From a virus: a DNA stretch of 20,113 bases. The stretch is taken from IMG/VR virus record IMGVR_UViG_3300037963_000047, positions 1 through 20,113 of that record; one strand, given 5' to 3'. Below, piece after piece: positions 8,304 to 15,239 of this stretch. Positions within the stretch are counted from its first letter, which is position 1, and each line of letters starts with the position of its first letter. Under the pieces are notes generated by a model. It saw only the letters and a program-made list of their open reading frames with translations. It was not told the DNA's origin and searched no databases. The translations under genes and the position numbers were made by a program.

Positions 8304-8921
8304 TTAATTAATTCCGTATAGGCAAATATCTCCAGCGTCTATGTTACCACTATCCATTTTAAACTGAACTGCATCTATAGCACTTGTAGTATTACCATAC
8401 CCAGCAACAAAAGTATTGTAGGTATAATCATTTGCTTCTAAATAATTTACAGTTCCCATATAATGTTTTACAAACGTAGTTGACGATGGATTAAATAAAT
8501 GTAAGTAGCCTCCAGCACTTGAGTCATTGTCATTACCCAAACTTCTAGCAAAAGTTTGAATACCTGTACCTTGAGCTATATCTCCTGAAGTATTATAATT
8601 TAACGCTGTAGCACTGTCAGCTTCATCATGTCTTGCATAAAACATTGAACTAGTTTTTGTAACATTATAATTAGAGCCACCATCTACACTAAAGTTAAAA
8701 GAAAAATGAGCACCATCTCCAGATGGATGAATATCTCTAAACATAAATATGTATTCTTTGTAAGTAGAATCTAAAACAACATCACTAGAACCATCTACAA
8801 AAGACAGTGTGCTACTAGAACTAGCAGTCAACTTTTTAATAAACACCATAGATCCAGTATTTAAAGATCCAAAAGTTGTAACCGATCTAACTGCTCTATC
8901 ATTAAGTGTAACTATGCTCAT
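8304..8921 (-). CDS. Beta-sandwich tail-tip/adhesin candidate, paralogue 3 of 3 (205 aa)
   Basis: This is the last of three adjacent paralogues. It starts MSIVTLNDRAVRSV, has the shared ASSSSTLSFVDGSSDVVLD block (about residues 33-51), DSTYKEYIF with a HPS turn, the NPSSTTFVKH block near residue 145, GYGNTTSAIDAVQFKMDSGN near 175, and ends CLYGIN. The whole sequence is predicted beta-rich, with Ser, Thr, Gly and Asn dominating and no cysteine pairs or enzyme motif. The family is common next to fibre genes in marine phages as far as I recall, and is best seen as a small virion-surface or receptor-contact protein; the exact role is unproven. Its ATG overlaps the stop of paralogue 2 as TAATG, with AAAGGA upstream. 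Confidence 0.7.
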   Translation of the reverse strand: MSIVTLNDRAVRSVTTFGSLNTGSMVFIKKLTASSSSTLSFVDGSSDVVLDSTYKEYIFMFRDIHPSGDGAHFSFNFSVDGGSNYNVTKTSSMFYARHDEADSATALNYNTSGDIAQGTGIQTFARSLGNDNDSSAGGYLHLFNPSSTTFVKHYMGTVNYLEANDYTYNTFVAGYGNTTSAIDAVQFKMDSGNIDAGDICLYGIN

Positions 8922-9541
8922 TATGAATCCTTTATTCCGTAGAGTTTTATAGTACCAGCATCTATGTTACCGCTAGACATTTTAAATTGAATTGCATCAA
9001 TTGCAGATGTCGTATTAAAATATCCAGCATTAAATCTTTGAATTGTATAGTCATCTGAATAATAAAATTGCCCAGTTGAAATAAAATGTTTTACAAACGT
9101 GGTTGATGATGGGTTAAATAAAAATATCTGCCCACTTCCAGATTCATCATTTCCATTACCTATTCCACCAGTTAAATCTTGAAAACCTGTCGACTGTGCT
9201 AAATCAGACGCAGCAGAATATCCAAGAGTACCTGAACCACCACCTTCAGAATGATATGCTTCAAAACTTGTTGTGGTCATGGTTACACCATACGCACTTC
9301 CAGTATTTGTACTACCTTGAAAATCAAAAGTAACATTATTTGTTGCTGGGTGTATATTAATAAATTTAAATAAATAAATAGGATAAGTAGAATCTAACAC
9401 TACATCACTACTACCATCTACAAAAGATAATGTAGAACTACTACTTGCAGTTAAAGTTTTAATATGTGTTAACGCTTTAGCTGCCCCAGGTATAGCTGAG
9501 ATATTTGCAATGCTTCTATTGTTATAAGTTACAATTGACAC
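8921..9541 (-). CDS. Beta-sandwich tail-tip/adhesin candidate, paralogue 2 of 3, GTG start (206 aa)
   Basis: This is the middle paralogue. It shares with paralogue 3 an identical block at about residues 32-53 (LTASSSSTLSF through DVVLDSTY), the NPSSTTFVKH block, and NTTSAIDAIQFKMSSGNIDAG before LYGI. The stretches between these anchors have diverged strongly. The start codon is GTG at 9541..9539. It overlaps the TAG of paralogue 1 as TAGTG, and GGAG lies a few bases upstream. The alignment of its N-terminus (MSIVTYNNRS) with MSIVTLNDRA and MSINVCNDRS of the sisters supports this start. It is rich in Ser, Thr, Gly and aromatic residues, with no enzymatic motif. It probably forms part of a homo- or hetero-oligomeric tip; that is inferred from context. 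Confidence 0.7.
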   Translation of the reverse strand: MSIVTYNNRSIANISAIPGAAKALTHIKTLTASSSSTLSFVDGSSDVVLDSTYPIYLFKFINIHPATNNVTFDFQGSTNTGSAYGVTMTTTSFEAYHSEGGGSGTLGYSAASDLAQSTGFQDLTGGIGNGNDESGSGQIFLFNPSSTTFVKHFISTGQFYYSDDYTIQRFNAGYFNTTSAIDAIQFKMSSGNIDAGTIKLYGIKDS

Positions 9542-10143
9542 TATGAAACTCCATACATTTTAAATGTTCCACTTTCAATTGTGTTTGCAGATACTGAAAA
9601 TTGCACTCCGTCTATAGCTGCTGTGACATTAGCGTATCCAGCAATAAATTCATCTTGATGGTAATCTACATAGTATGTATTAGATGTTCTTGCTATAAAA
9701 TTTTTTACAAATGTGGTGTTAGAGGGGTCAAATAAATGTAATTCTCCACTACAACATTGATCATTATCTGAACCTATAAATATCCCTAATCTTTGTGCTG
9801 AAGTGCTTTGTGCAAGATCACTATCGTCTCTATATGCAAGATAAGTTTCATTATCTGCTTCTGCATGACCAGCTCTAAAAAAAGTTGTTGTCATGGTTGC
9901 ATCATAACTACTGCCACCATCTCTAAAAGCAACCTGCAAATGTTTTCCATCATTTGATGGGTGTACATTAATGTATTTAAATATATATTCTTTATAGGTA
10001 GAATCTATATTACTATCAAAAGTTATTGTAGAATCACTACTAGCTGTTATTGTTTGTAATAACACTAAGCTACTACCAGAGACCCCTGAAGGGAGACTGG
10101 TAATGGATGCCATGGATCTGTCATTGCATACATTGATTGACAT
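9541..10143 (-). CDS. Beta-sandwich tail-tip/adhesin candidate, paralogue 1 of 3 (200 aa)
   Basis: This is the first and most divergent copy of the tandem trio. It keeps the family anchors MSI..NDRS, ITASSDSTITF, DSTYKEYIFKYINVHPS, SDLAQST, LHLFDPSNTTFVKNF, GYANVTAAIDGVQF and a terminal MYGVS. It lacks the VDGSSDVV insertion present in the other two, so the loop between the second and third conserved strands is shorter. It contains a CC pair in the variable middle (DNDQCCSGELHLF, about residues 131-143) that the sisters do not have. An AAAGGA lies upstream of ATG 10143, and the preceding gene ends three bases before it. The role is inferred as for its sisters. Confidence 0.7.
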   Translation of the reverse strand: MSINVCNDRSMASITSLPSGVSGSSLVLLQTITASSDSTITFDSNIDSTYKEYIFKYINVHPSNDGKHLQVAFRDGGSSYDATMTTTFFRAGHAEADNETYLAYRDDSDLAQSTSAQRLGIFIGSDNDQCCSGELHLFDPSNTTFVKNFIARTSNTYYVDYHQDEFIAGYANVTAAIDGVQFSVSANTIESGTFKMYGVS

Positions 10144-10146
10144 CTA

Positions 10147-10464
10147 TTATCCTTTAGGGTTATCGTCTTTAATCTTTTTAATTCTTGCTTTCCATGCGTC
10201 TATATCTTTATAGATCTCATCTAACTGATCTCCTATGTCTCCATAGGCAGCTTTTCTTGTAGCCCTGACTGTATTATTAGATTCTTCAGTATTACCAGCT
10301 GTTTCATACTCTGCTATTTTAGAGTCATCAGGTTTAGTAAAACTATAAGTCCAAGTTTTAATGTAATCTCCCGACCCATCATTTTGTAGGGATACTTTAT
10401 CATCATCCCATGTATCAGAATTATCTTCTATATAAAGTTTTGTTTTTGTAAAAAGTGATGCCAT
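10147..10464 (-). CDS. Small tail-associated protein with YGDIGDQLD motif (105 aa)
   Basis: The N-terminal half is polar and partly beta (MASLFTKTKLYIEDNSDTWD). The C-terminal third carries RKAAYGDIGDQLDEIYKDID followed by AWKARIKKIKDDNPKG (about residues 70-105). The pattern YP.IGDQLD......... W...I..IK...PK is a recurrent motif in small phage proteins near tail fibre genes (XkdW-like and related families), where an assembly or chaperone role is often supposed. I recognise the motif but not a proven function. The gene lies between the C1q-bearing fibre and the adhesin trio, with AGGATAA as a weak ribosome-binding site in the eight-base gap. Confidence 0.6.
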   Translation of the reverse strand: MASLFTKTKLYIEDNSDTWDDDKVSLQNDGSGDYIKTWTYSFTKPDDSKIAEYETAGNTEESNNTVRATRKAAYGDIGDQLDEIYKDIDAWKARIKKIKDDNPKG

Positions 10465-10472
10465 AATTTATC

Positions 10473-11318
10473 CTATTCAATTAGTTTAAATCCTAAAAAA
10501 TGTGTTCCAGCCGCATCAGTAAGTAAATTAACTGTTGTGCCGCCATTTTGTCTTGCGTATACTTCAATATAGTCATTTGCACTTAAATTTAATACTGTAT
10601 TTATTTCGCAGGTTCTATCTCTCTCACCTCTATTATATCCATAAGATATTTCTGAACCATTTTTAAAAAGTTTTATTTGCATTTGTTTGTCTGAGCCACC
10701 TAAATCTGCCATAATGTATTGTGCATGAAAAAAATATTTACCACCTTGTCCAGATGGTACAGTAAATTTGTTTGATGCAAAAGCATTTGCAGTATCCCAT
10801 TGCTCTACATCCCAAGTAATTTTAACATTTGTACTATTAGCAACAGATATATTGGCAGATAAATCTACTTTAAAATTTGGAGTATTTTTACCACCTACCA
10901 AAGATACATCTATTCTTTTAAGAGTGCCAGCATCAGATATCAATAATTCATCAGTGTCATCTGGACTACTAGTTAAAGCTGTTTGCCCTGAGATAACATC
11001 ATTGTTTAATTTAGCAGCGGTCACAGTGTCATCTGAAGGAGCCCCTGTGTTTAAAGTATCTCCCAATAAAGTGATAAAGTCTATAACATCACCTGTAGCT
11101 AAATTACTAGCAAAAGTTATTGTTGAACCAGAGATAGTAAAAGAACTACCTGGTTTTTGTAATATACCATTTAAACTAACCAGCATATGATTAGCATTTT
11201 CTGGTTCTACGTTTGAGCCGCCAACTTGCATAGTATATGCTGCCTGTCCGTTTACTACGGATATAGCATCACAAACTTGAAAGTTTCCGACTGTTGGTTG
11301 TTTTCCTATATAGGGCAT
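10473..11318 (-). CDS. Tail fibre/adhesin with C-terminal C1q/TNF-like jelly roll (281 aa)
   Basis: The N-terminus is MPYIGKQPTVGNF, the short M.YIG..P segment that opens many marine phage fibre proteins and probably docks them to the tail. A beta-rich region follows to about residue 88 (VSLNGILQKPGSSFTISGST, then TGDVIDFITLLG). Residues about 95-145 form a linker with DTVTAAKLNNDVISG and ELLISDAGTLKRIDVS. Residues about 147-281 match the C1q/TNF-like jelly-roll pattern: FKVDLSA near the start, FTVPSGQGGKYFFHAQYIM, IKLFKNGSEISYGYNRGE, LNLSANDYIEVYARQNGG, and a final THFLGFKLIE. C1q-like domains are trimeric binding domains, so this protein is likely a trimeric receptor-binding fibre. AAGGAG precedes the ATG. 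Confidence 0.75.
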   Translation of the reverse strand: MPYIGKQPTVGNFQVCDAISVVNGQAAYTMQVGGSNVEPENANHMLVSLNGILQKPGSSFTISGSTITFASNLATGDVIDFITLLGDTLNTGAPSDDTVTAAKLNNDVISGQTALTSSPDDTDELLISDAGTLKRIDVSLVGGKNTPNFKVDLSANISVANSTNVKITWDVEQWDTANAFASNKFTVPSGQGGKYFFHAQYIMADLGGSDKQMQIKLFKNGSEISYGYNRGERDRTCEINTVLNLSANDYIEVYARQNGGTTVNLLTDAAGTHFLGFKLIE

Positions 11319-11339
11319 ATTTCTCCTTAATTAATTTTA

Positions 11340-12407
11340 TTATCTTGCATTTGTTGGGACACCATTAGAATTTACGAAGGGGGACTCTGCGAAGGCCATG
11401 TAGATGTATGAGCCACCTGATTCGTTTGTTCCTGTACCAGAACCGCTAGTTCCTCCTCTGCATTTAAAACCATTTGAAAGAAAATCTATTGTGTTATAAG
11501 CCGAGTTACTAAATTCTGCATCAGTTCCATCTGCAACCAAAGTATTATCCATAGTATTAAAAGTTTCTCTTTTGTTATCATACATTATCCATTGATCTGT
11601 GCCACTTGTTCTTTTTACCATAAACCAACCAACACGAAATCCTGTGTAAACGAATGTTCCATCTGTACTTCCGTTCCCTGTGTAGCTTCCAAATTTTGAG
11701 TAACCCTTTTTTTCTGCGAAGCAGTAAGCTATATAAGTTGCACTAGAACCATTTAAATCTGATTGAGTTCCAACTGTAAATACTGAACTTGTTGGTGCAG
11801 TTTGATTAAACCAACTTGTGTCTAATCCTGTTGTTTTAGCATTAGCTTGATTCAATTTAATAAATTCACTTCCTACAGTTCCACCTAAAACACTTCCAAA
11901 AGTTATCCAATCAGTTCCATCTGTATCTCTTTTTTTAATTATGATCATTTGTGGTGTAACCCCTAATCCATGACCAACTGTACCTGTGCTACCTGTTCCT
12001 GTATAAGACACAATACTAAATCCAGCAGTAGTATTAACAGATACAGAAGTTGTTATGCTTCCATCAGAGTTTGATGATGCAGAGCCACCAGCAAGCCAAT
12101 TCCAAGCTACTAAACTATCTCCACTTTCATTTACTACATTATCACTTCCTACACTAAACCCATCACTATTAAATGCTGTTACACCACCACTTTGTGTGCT
12201 TTCTCCATCTGTTGAATTTTGTCTTAAAGTTTTTTGCGCCCCTCTAACAGAATCTGTAGCATAATGATTTCTTGCACTACTTCTGTTTTTATTCCACACC
12301 CAATCAGGTTGAAATCCAACACCTGTTATAGATTGAGTTGAACCATTACCCGTATATAGTACAGTATTAAAGTATTGTGCTGGGTCGTCTATACTCGTAT
12401 AAGCCAT
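11340..12407 (-). CDS. Tail adhesin with three internal ~100-residue repeats (355 aa)
   Basis: Three copies of one domain are visible. Copy 1 starts at about residue 17 (LYTGNGSTQSITGVGFQPDW), copy 2 at about 134 (SYTGTGSTGTVGHGLGVTPQ) and copy 3 at about 241 (SYTGNGSTDGTFVYTGFRVG). Each runs YTG.GST......GF.P.W...K, then a polar middle, and closes with a line such as SLVAWNWLAG, TYIAYCFAEKKG or YIYMAFAESPF. The pattern resembles a repeat domain seen in cyanophage and pelagiphage tail proteins (DUF7483-like; the name is from memory). The C-terminus ESPFVNSNGVPTNAR is also typical of these. It is likely a surface-exposed binding protein. No enzyme motif is seen. Its ATG overlaps the preceding stop as TAATG. 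Confidence 0.7.
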   Translation of the reverse strand: MAYTSIDDPAQYFNTVLYTGNGSTQSITGVGFQPDWVWNKNRSSARNHYATDSVRGAQKTLRQNSTDGESTQSGGVTAFNSDGFSVGSDNVVNESGDSLVAWNWLAGGSASSNSDGSITTSVSVNTTAGFSIVSYTGTGSTGTVGHGLGVTPQMIIIKKRDTDGTDWITFGSVLGGTVGSEFIKLNQANAKTTGLDTSWFNQTAPTSSVFTVGTQSDLNGSSATYIAYCFAEKKGYSKFGSYTGNGSTDGTFVYTGFRVGWFMVKRTSGTDQWIMYDNKRETFNTMDNTLVADGTDAEFSNSAYNTIDFLSNGFKCRGGTSGSGTGTNESGGSYIYMAFAESPFVNSNGVPTNAR

Positions 12408-13846
12408 TATCCAAACTCCGCTAGGTTTTTTGAGTTGATTGCATAAAATCCACTAGGGACTGCGTATTCAAAGTTTCCATATCCATTTGCATCTGAGTTA
12501 CCTGATGAGATTGCAAAGGGTGGGGAGCCAAAATTATAACTAACTTGTGCAACACCACTACCACTTATTAAACTTACTACAGGAAAATAAAATCCATTAT
12601 CTATAGATGCTGGATCAGTTATAGCGAAACCATTAGAATTACCAGCAGGATTACCACTATTTTCATAAGTCCCATTTACTGACCAATAAATTCTATTGTT
12701 ATCTAAATCTAATGCAACACCTATTATATCTCCAACAGAAAAACCGCTACCATAAGATGCAGTATCACCACCCTCATTATCAGTATAAACTTTTCCATCA
12801 CCTTGATCAAAGGCAAAATCATCACCACCAAATCCAACTCTATAAGTAGTACCTGTCCCAACAGCTATTCTATTTGTAATTCCTATTCTTAATGGACTGT
12901 CATTTGCACTATCATATTTTACTTCCCAATACCATTTACCTTGTGAAAGACCAAATGTTGCTGTCGTACCTGTCCCAGAACCATTAGAACCACTGTAAGC
13001 TCCTGTTAAATTTCCTTCAGAAAAAGTAAATTGAGAATTTAAGTTATCTAAAGGATTAAACGTTGCATAATTATTAGTCGGTGTATCAGTAGATTGATTG
13101 ATTGCGGCTATATTAGTTTCTGTCCAATCTGTTCCACCACCAGCATCATTTCCTAAATTACTAGAATCTTCAAAATCTAAATAACATCCATTATTACCAA
13201 GAGTTAAACCTGATACATCTTTTGGTTTCCATATTGTTGGACTATCGCTATCAAATTCTCCAAATGATGTTGGATCTAATGCTTGTCCATCTACAAAAAC
13301 AAATTCAGCTATATATCCATCCCAATGTCTTGAACTTGATAGTGGATGTGCACCGATTCTATGTTCTATTGCTGAATTTAAATCTCCTTCGTAATTTTGA
13401 TCTGGATAATTAGATGTATCTAAAGCTGTAATTTGAGCACCATTGACATATAATTTTGCTCTATTTGTATTTGTAGATTGTGCTGAATCATATACAGCTA
13501 CAACATGATACCAAGCAGACGGATCTCTAAAAACTTGTGTTGAAACTATTTGGTGAGTATCTGAATTATCAATTTGAAAAGCTAAAGCTGGATCAGAACT
13601 ACCATCTAAATGAAGTCCAGCATAATCAGAACCAGCACCAAATATTGTTTTTTCTGTATTTGCTGTTAATACATCATCACCTATTTTTAACCAACAACTT
13701 ATAGTAAATTTTTTTCTATCTGTTGGAGTACCTAAAGTTCTTGTAAAACATTGATATCTGTCAGAATATTCTATTCTTACAGAATTATCAACTTCATAAG
13801 CTGGTGTAACTTTAGCACCTGGATATAAAAAACTATTAATAGGCAT
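12407..13846 (-). CDS. Tail adhesin with LamG-like and SPRY domains (479 aa)
   Basis: Two lectin-like folds are joined. Residues about 28-190 show the LamG/concanavalin-like pattern: FTISCWLKIGD (47-57), SAWYHVVAVYDS (110-121), RAKLYVNGAQITALD (129-143) and HWDGYIAEFVFVDGQALDP (174-192). Residues about 290-440 show a SPRY pattern: GKWYWEVKYDS (303-313), IGITNR, then SVGDIIGVALDLDNNRIYWS (370-389) with VNG after it, and FPVVSL (421-426). The C-terminus (NFGSPPFA, then VPSGFYAINSKNLAEFG) is typical of this group of phage adhesins. Both folds bind sugars or proteins in other systems, so a host-surface binding role is likely. GGAGG lies a few bases before the ATG, which overlaps the previous stop as TAATG. 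Confidence 0.8.
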   Translation of the reverse strand: MPINSFLYPGAKVTPAYEVDNSVRIEYSDRYQCFTRTLGTPTDRKKFTISCWLKIGDDVLTANTEKTIFGAGSDYAGLHLDGSSDPALAFQIDNSDTHQIVSTQVFRDPSAWYHVVAVYDSAQSTNTNRAKLYVNGAQITALDTSNYPDQNYEGDLNSAIEHRIGAHPLSSSRHWDGYIAEFVFVDGQALDPTSFGEFDSDSPTIWKPKDVSGLTLGNNGCYLDFEDSSNLGNDAGGGTDWTETNIAAINQSTDTPTNNYATFNPLDNLNSQFTFSEGNLTGAYSGSNGSGTGTTATFGLSQGKWYWEVKYDSANDSPLRIGITNRIAVGTGTTYRVGFGGDDFAFDQGDGKVYTDNEGGDTASYGSGFSVGDIIGVALDLDNNRIYWSVNGTYENSGNPAGNSNGFAITDPASIDNGFYFPVVSLISGSGVAQVSYNFGSPPFAISSGNSDANGYGNFEYAVPSGFYAINSKNLAEFG

Positions 13847-14466
13847 TAACCCTCCAATGTTGGAAGTTCACCTAATGGTCTAGTTACAGATCCATCCTCT
13901 TGTTCTGTATAAGTATATAAAGTTTCTAAAGCTGGTGTGTCTGCAGCATTTGTAATAGCTGTTTCCATCTCTGCTGCTTTAGTTCTTACTGCTGCTCTAT
14001 GGGTTGTAATAGATGATGGTACTGCTGTACCCGCATCTGCTTTTCTAACTATATACCAGTCTGTTTCTTGTAATATTCCTGCAGCCTGTGCTTTTAAGGT
14101 TCTAATTAATACTGTTTTTAGTCCTTCTACTTTTACATCCCCAACTTCTTTATCATCAGGTAAATCACCATCATCTGAATCTTGTTGTGTCCATAAGGTA
14201 TCTGCATGTGCTTTAGCTGTAGCTGTACCCCATGATCTAGTTACTTTACCATTACTAAATGTATATGATTCGTTAGTATTAATATACCACTTTTCATCTT
14301 TATAGTTTGTGCTATCAGTTGTAACTTCATAAAGACCTATAGCTTCTTTTTCTGCTTTAGACCATTTATAAAATATATCTGGAGCATATTGATTTCCATT
14401 ATGTTCAAATCCTTTTGGACCAGGAAAAACTTTAGTTATTGAATTGTCTTCTACTAATGCGTACAT
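13846..14466 (-). CDS. Tail fibre assembly/chaperone-like protein (206 aa)
   Basis: The N-terminus reads MYALVEDNSITKVFPGPKGF and then NGNQYAPDIFYKWSKAEKEA (about residues 23-42), the pattern common to small fibre-assembly proteins in which N..YP..IF..WS..E is conserved. After a variable middle, residues about 118-172 contain LIRTLKAQ, LQETDWYIVRKADAGTAVPS and ITTHRAAVRTKAAEMETAI. This matches the tail assembly chaperone (Phage_tail_APC-like) core of ETDW...R......IP..I...R..VR. The same core, shorter, is in the 95-residue protein at the far end of the adhesin cassette. It likely assists folding or attachment of the adjacent adhesins. No Shine-Dalgarno sequence is visible; the start is one base after the previous stop (TAATATG), which suggests coupling. 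Confidence 0.7.
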   Translation of the reverse strand: MYALVEDNSITKVFPGPKGFEHNGNQYAPDIFYKWSKAEKEAIGLYEVTTDSTNYKDEKWYINTNESYTFSNGKVTRSWGTATAKAHADTLWTQQDSDDGDLPDDKEVGDVKVEGLKTVLIRTLKAQAAGILQETDWYIVRKADAGTAVPSSITTHRAAVRTKAAEMETAITNAADTPALETLYTYTEQEDGSVTRPLGELPTLEG

Positions 14467-14467
14467 A

Positions 14468-14872
14468 TTATGATAATGTTAAATTTTGATTTCTTCCAAC
14501 TTCTAACCATTTAGATCCATTGTATCTAAATACAAATACATCACCTTTAGAAGCTGTTGTTGTTAATGTTGGTGCAGTATCTGCGGCAAATTCAAATACA
14601 GCGTTCCATGTTAAAGTTCTTGAACCTGTCCCATCTTGTATTACAAGTATAGATATAAATTGACCAGTGGTATTATTAGTAGGAGCAGCTAATGTTCTAT
14701 TACCACCTAAAGTTAATTTACAAACATCTTGTGTTGAAGCATCCCAAGTCACTGTAGCCTGATCTGTAAGTGTAGATTCACTATAATTTAATTTAGCAGA
14801 CGTAATTAAATCGTCAGCTATATCTGAAGCTGTGAGTGCCTTTGGTGAAGGAACCTGACCAATATACGCCAT
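14468..14872 (-). CDS. Short tail fibre-like protein with YIG N-terminal motif (134 aa)
   Basis: The N-terminus MAYIGQVPSPKALTASDIAD is the same docking-type M.YIG..P opening as in the 281-residue C1q protein, followed by DDLITSAKLNYSESTLTDQA. The rest is a compact beta domain: VTWDASTQDVCKLTLGGNRT, then GQFISILVIQDGTGSRTLTW, and FVFRYNGSKWLEVGRNQN near the end. The LGGNRTL...G....... Q...GSRTLTW...F pattern is familiar from the tips of many phage and prophage fibres, where it caps the fibre. GGAG about 12 bases upstream of the ATG could serve as ribosome-binding site; the preceding gene ends two bases before. It may be an accessory short fibre or a fibre cap. Receptor specificity cannot be read from sequence. 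Confidence 0.65.
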   Translation of the reverse strand: MAYIGQVPSPKALTASDIADDLITSAKLNYSESTLTDQATVTWDASTQDVCKLTLGGNRTLAAPTNNTTGQFISILVIQDGTGSRTLTWNAVFEFAADTAPTLTTTASKGDVFVFRYNGSKWLEVGRNQNLTLS

Positions 14873-14873
14873 C

Positions 14874-15233
14874 TTACGTAATCTCCATTATTGACAGTGT
14901 GCCCGATATTTTATCTGCAACTGAGCAATCTATTCTTAGTGCATCAGTTGTTTCTAAAATAACCTTACCGCCTGATAAAATTTCAAGTGAACTACCTGCA
15001 GGAATGTTTACATCTTTAACTAAAAATGATGTTCCATTCGTTGCTGCTCTACCACCACCAGATGTATCACTAACTAATTCTACTTCTGCTGTAACTGCAG
15101 AACTGTGTATATTAGCTAATACTAAACCAATTACAACCGTAGTTGTAGAACTTGGTGTTGTATACACTGTGTATGGCGTGCCAGCTGAATTAGGTTCTGC
15201 TGCAAAGGTTACTACCTTAAAAGTATTTGCCAT
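14874..15233 (-). CDS. Small beta-rich tail/virion protein, first gene after the internal promoter (119 aa)
   Basis: The protein is almost entirely predicted beta strand: MANTFKVVTFAAEPNSAGTP, TTTVVIGLVLANIHSSAVTA, SFLVKDVNIPAGSSLEILSG, then GKVILETTDALRIDC. This composition and the AVTAEVEL...VNIPAGSSLEILSGGKVIL pattern are common in small decoration or tail-associated proteins of marine phages. I cannot assign a precise function. The start is very well supported: AGGAGG at 15245..15240 lies six bases before ATG 15233, and a sigma70-type promoter lies just upstream of that in the only real gap of the window. It is therefore the first gene of a likely separate transcript that covers the adhesin cassette. 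Confidence 0.65.
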   Translation of the reverse strand: MANTFKVVTFAAEPNSAGTPYTVYTTPSSTTTVVIGLVLANIHSSAVTAEVELVSDTSGGGRAATNGTSFLVKDVNIPAGSSLEILSGGKVILETTDALRIDCSVADKISGTLSIMEIT

Positions 15234-15239
15234 TTATTT

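Larger units (their letters stand above)
8304..10143 (-). repeat. Tandem triplication of a 200-206 residue gene family
   Basis: Three consecutive genes of nearly equal length encode the same fold. Shared anchors occur in the same order in all three: an MSI start, ASS.ST..F, DSTY..Y.F....HP, D.AQ.T, F.PS.TTFVK, GY.N.T.AID..QF and a final YG. The DNA is no longer closely similar outside the anchors, so the duplications are not recent. The two downstream copies are closer to each other than to the upstream one. Confidence 0.8.

Noticed and set aside
8304-10143. Diversity-generating retroelement acting on the triplicated genes
   Set aside because: No reverse transcriptase, no template repeat and no adenine-specific substitution pattern is visible. 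Ordinary duplication and divergence suffices.
12407-13846. Glycosidase or depolymerase activity for the LamG-containing protein
   Set aside because: The fold pattern is lectin-like, but I can identify no catalytic acid pair in the expected sequence context, so only binding is proposed.
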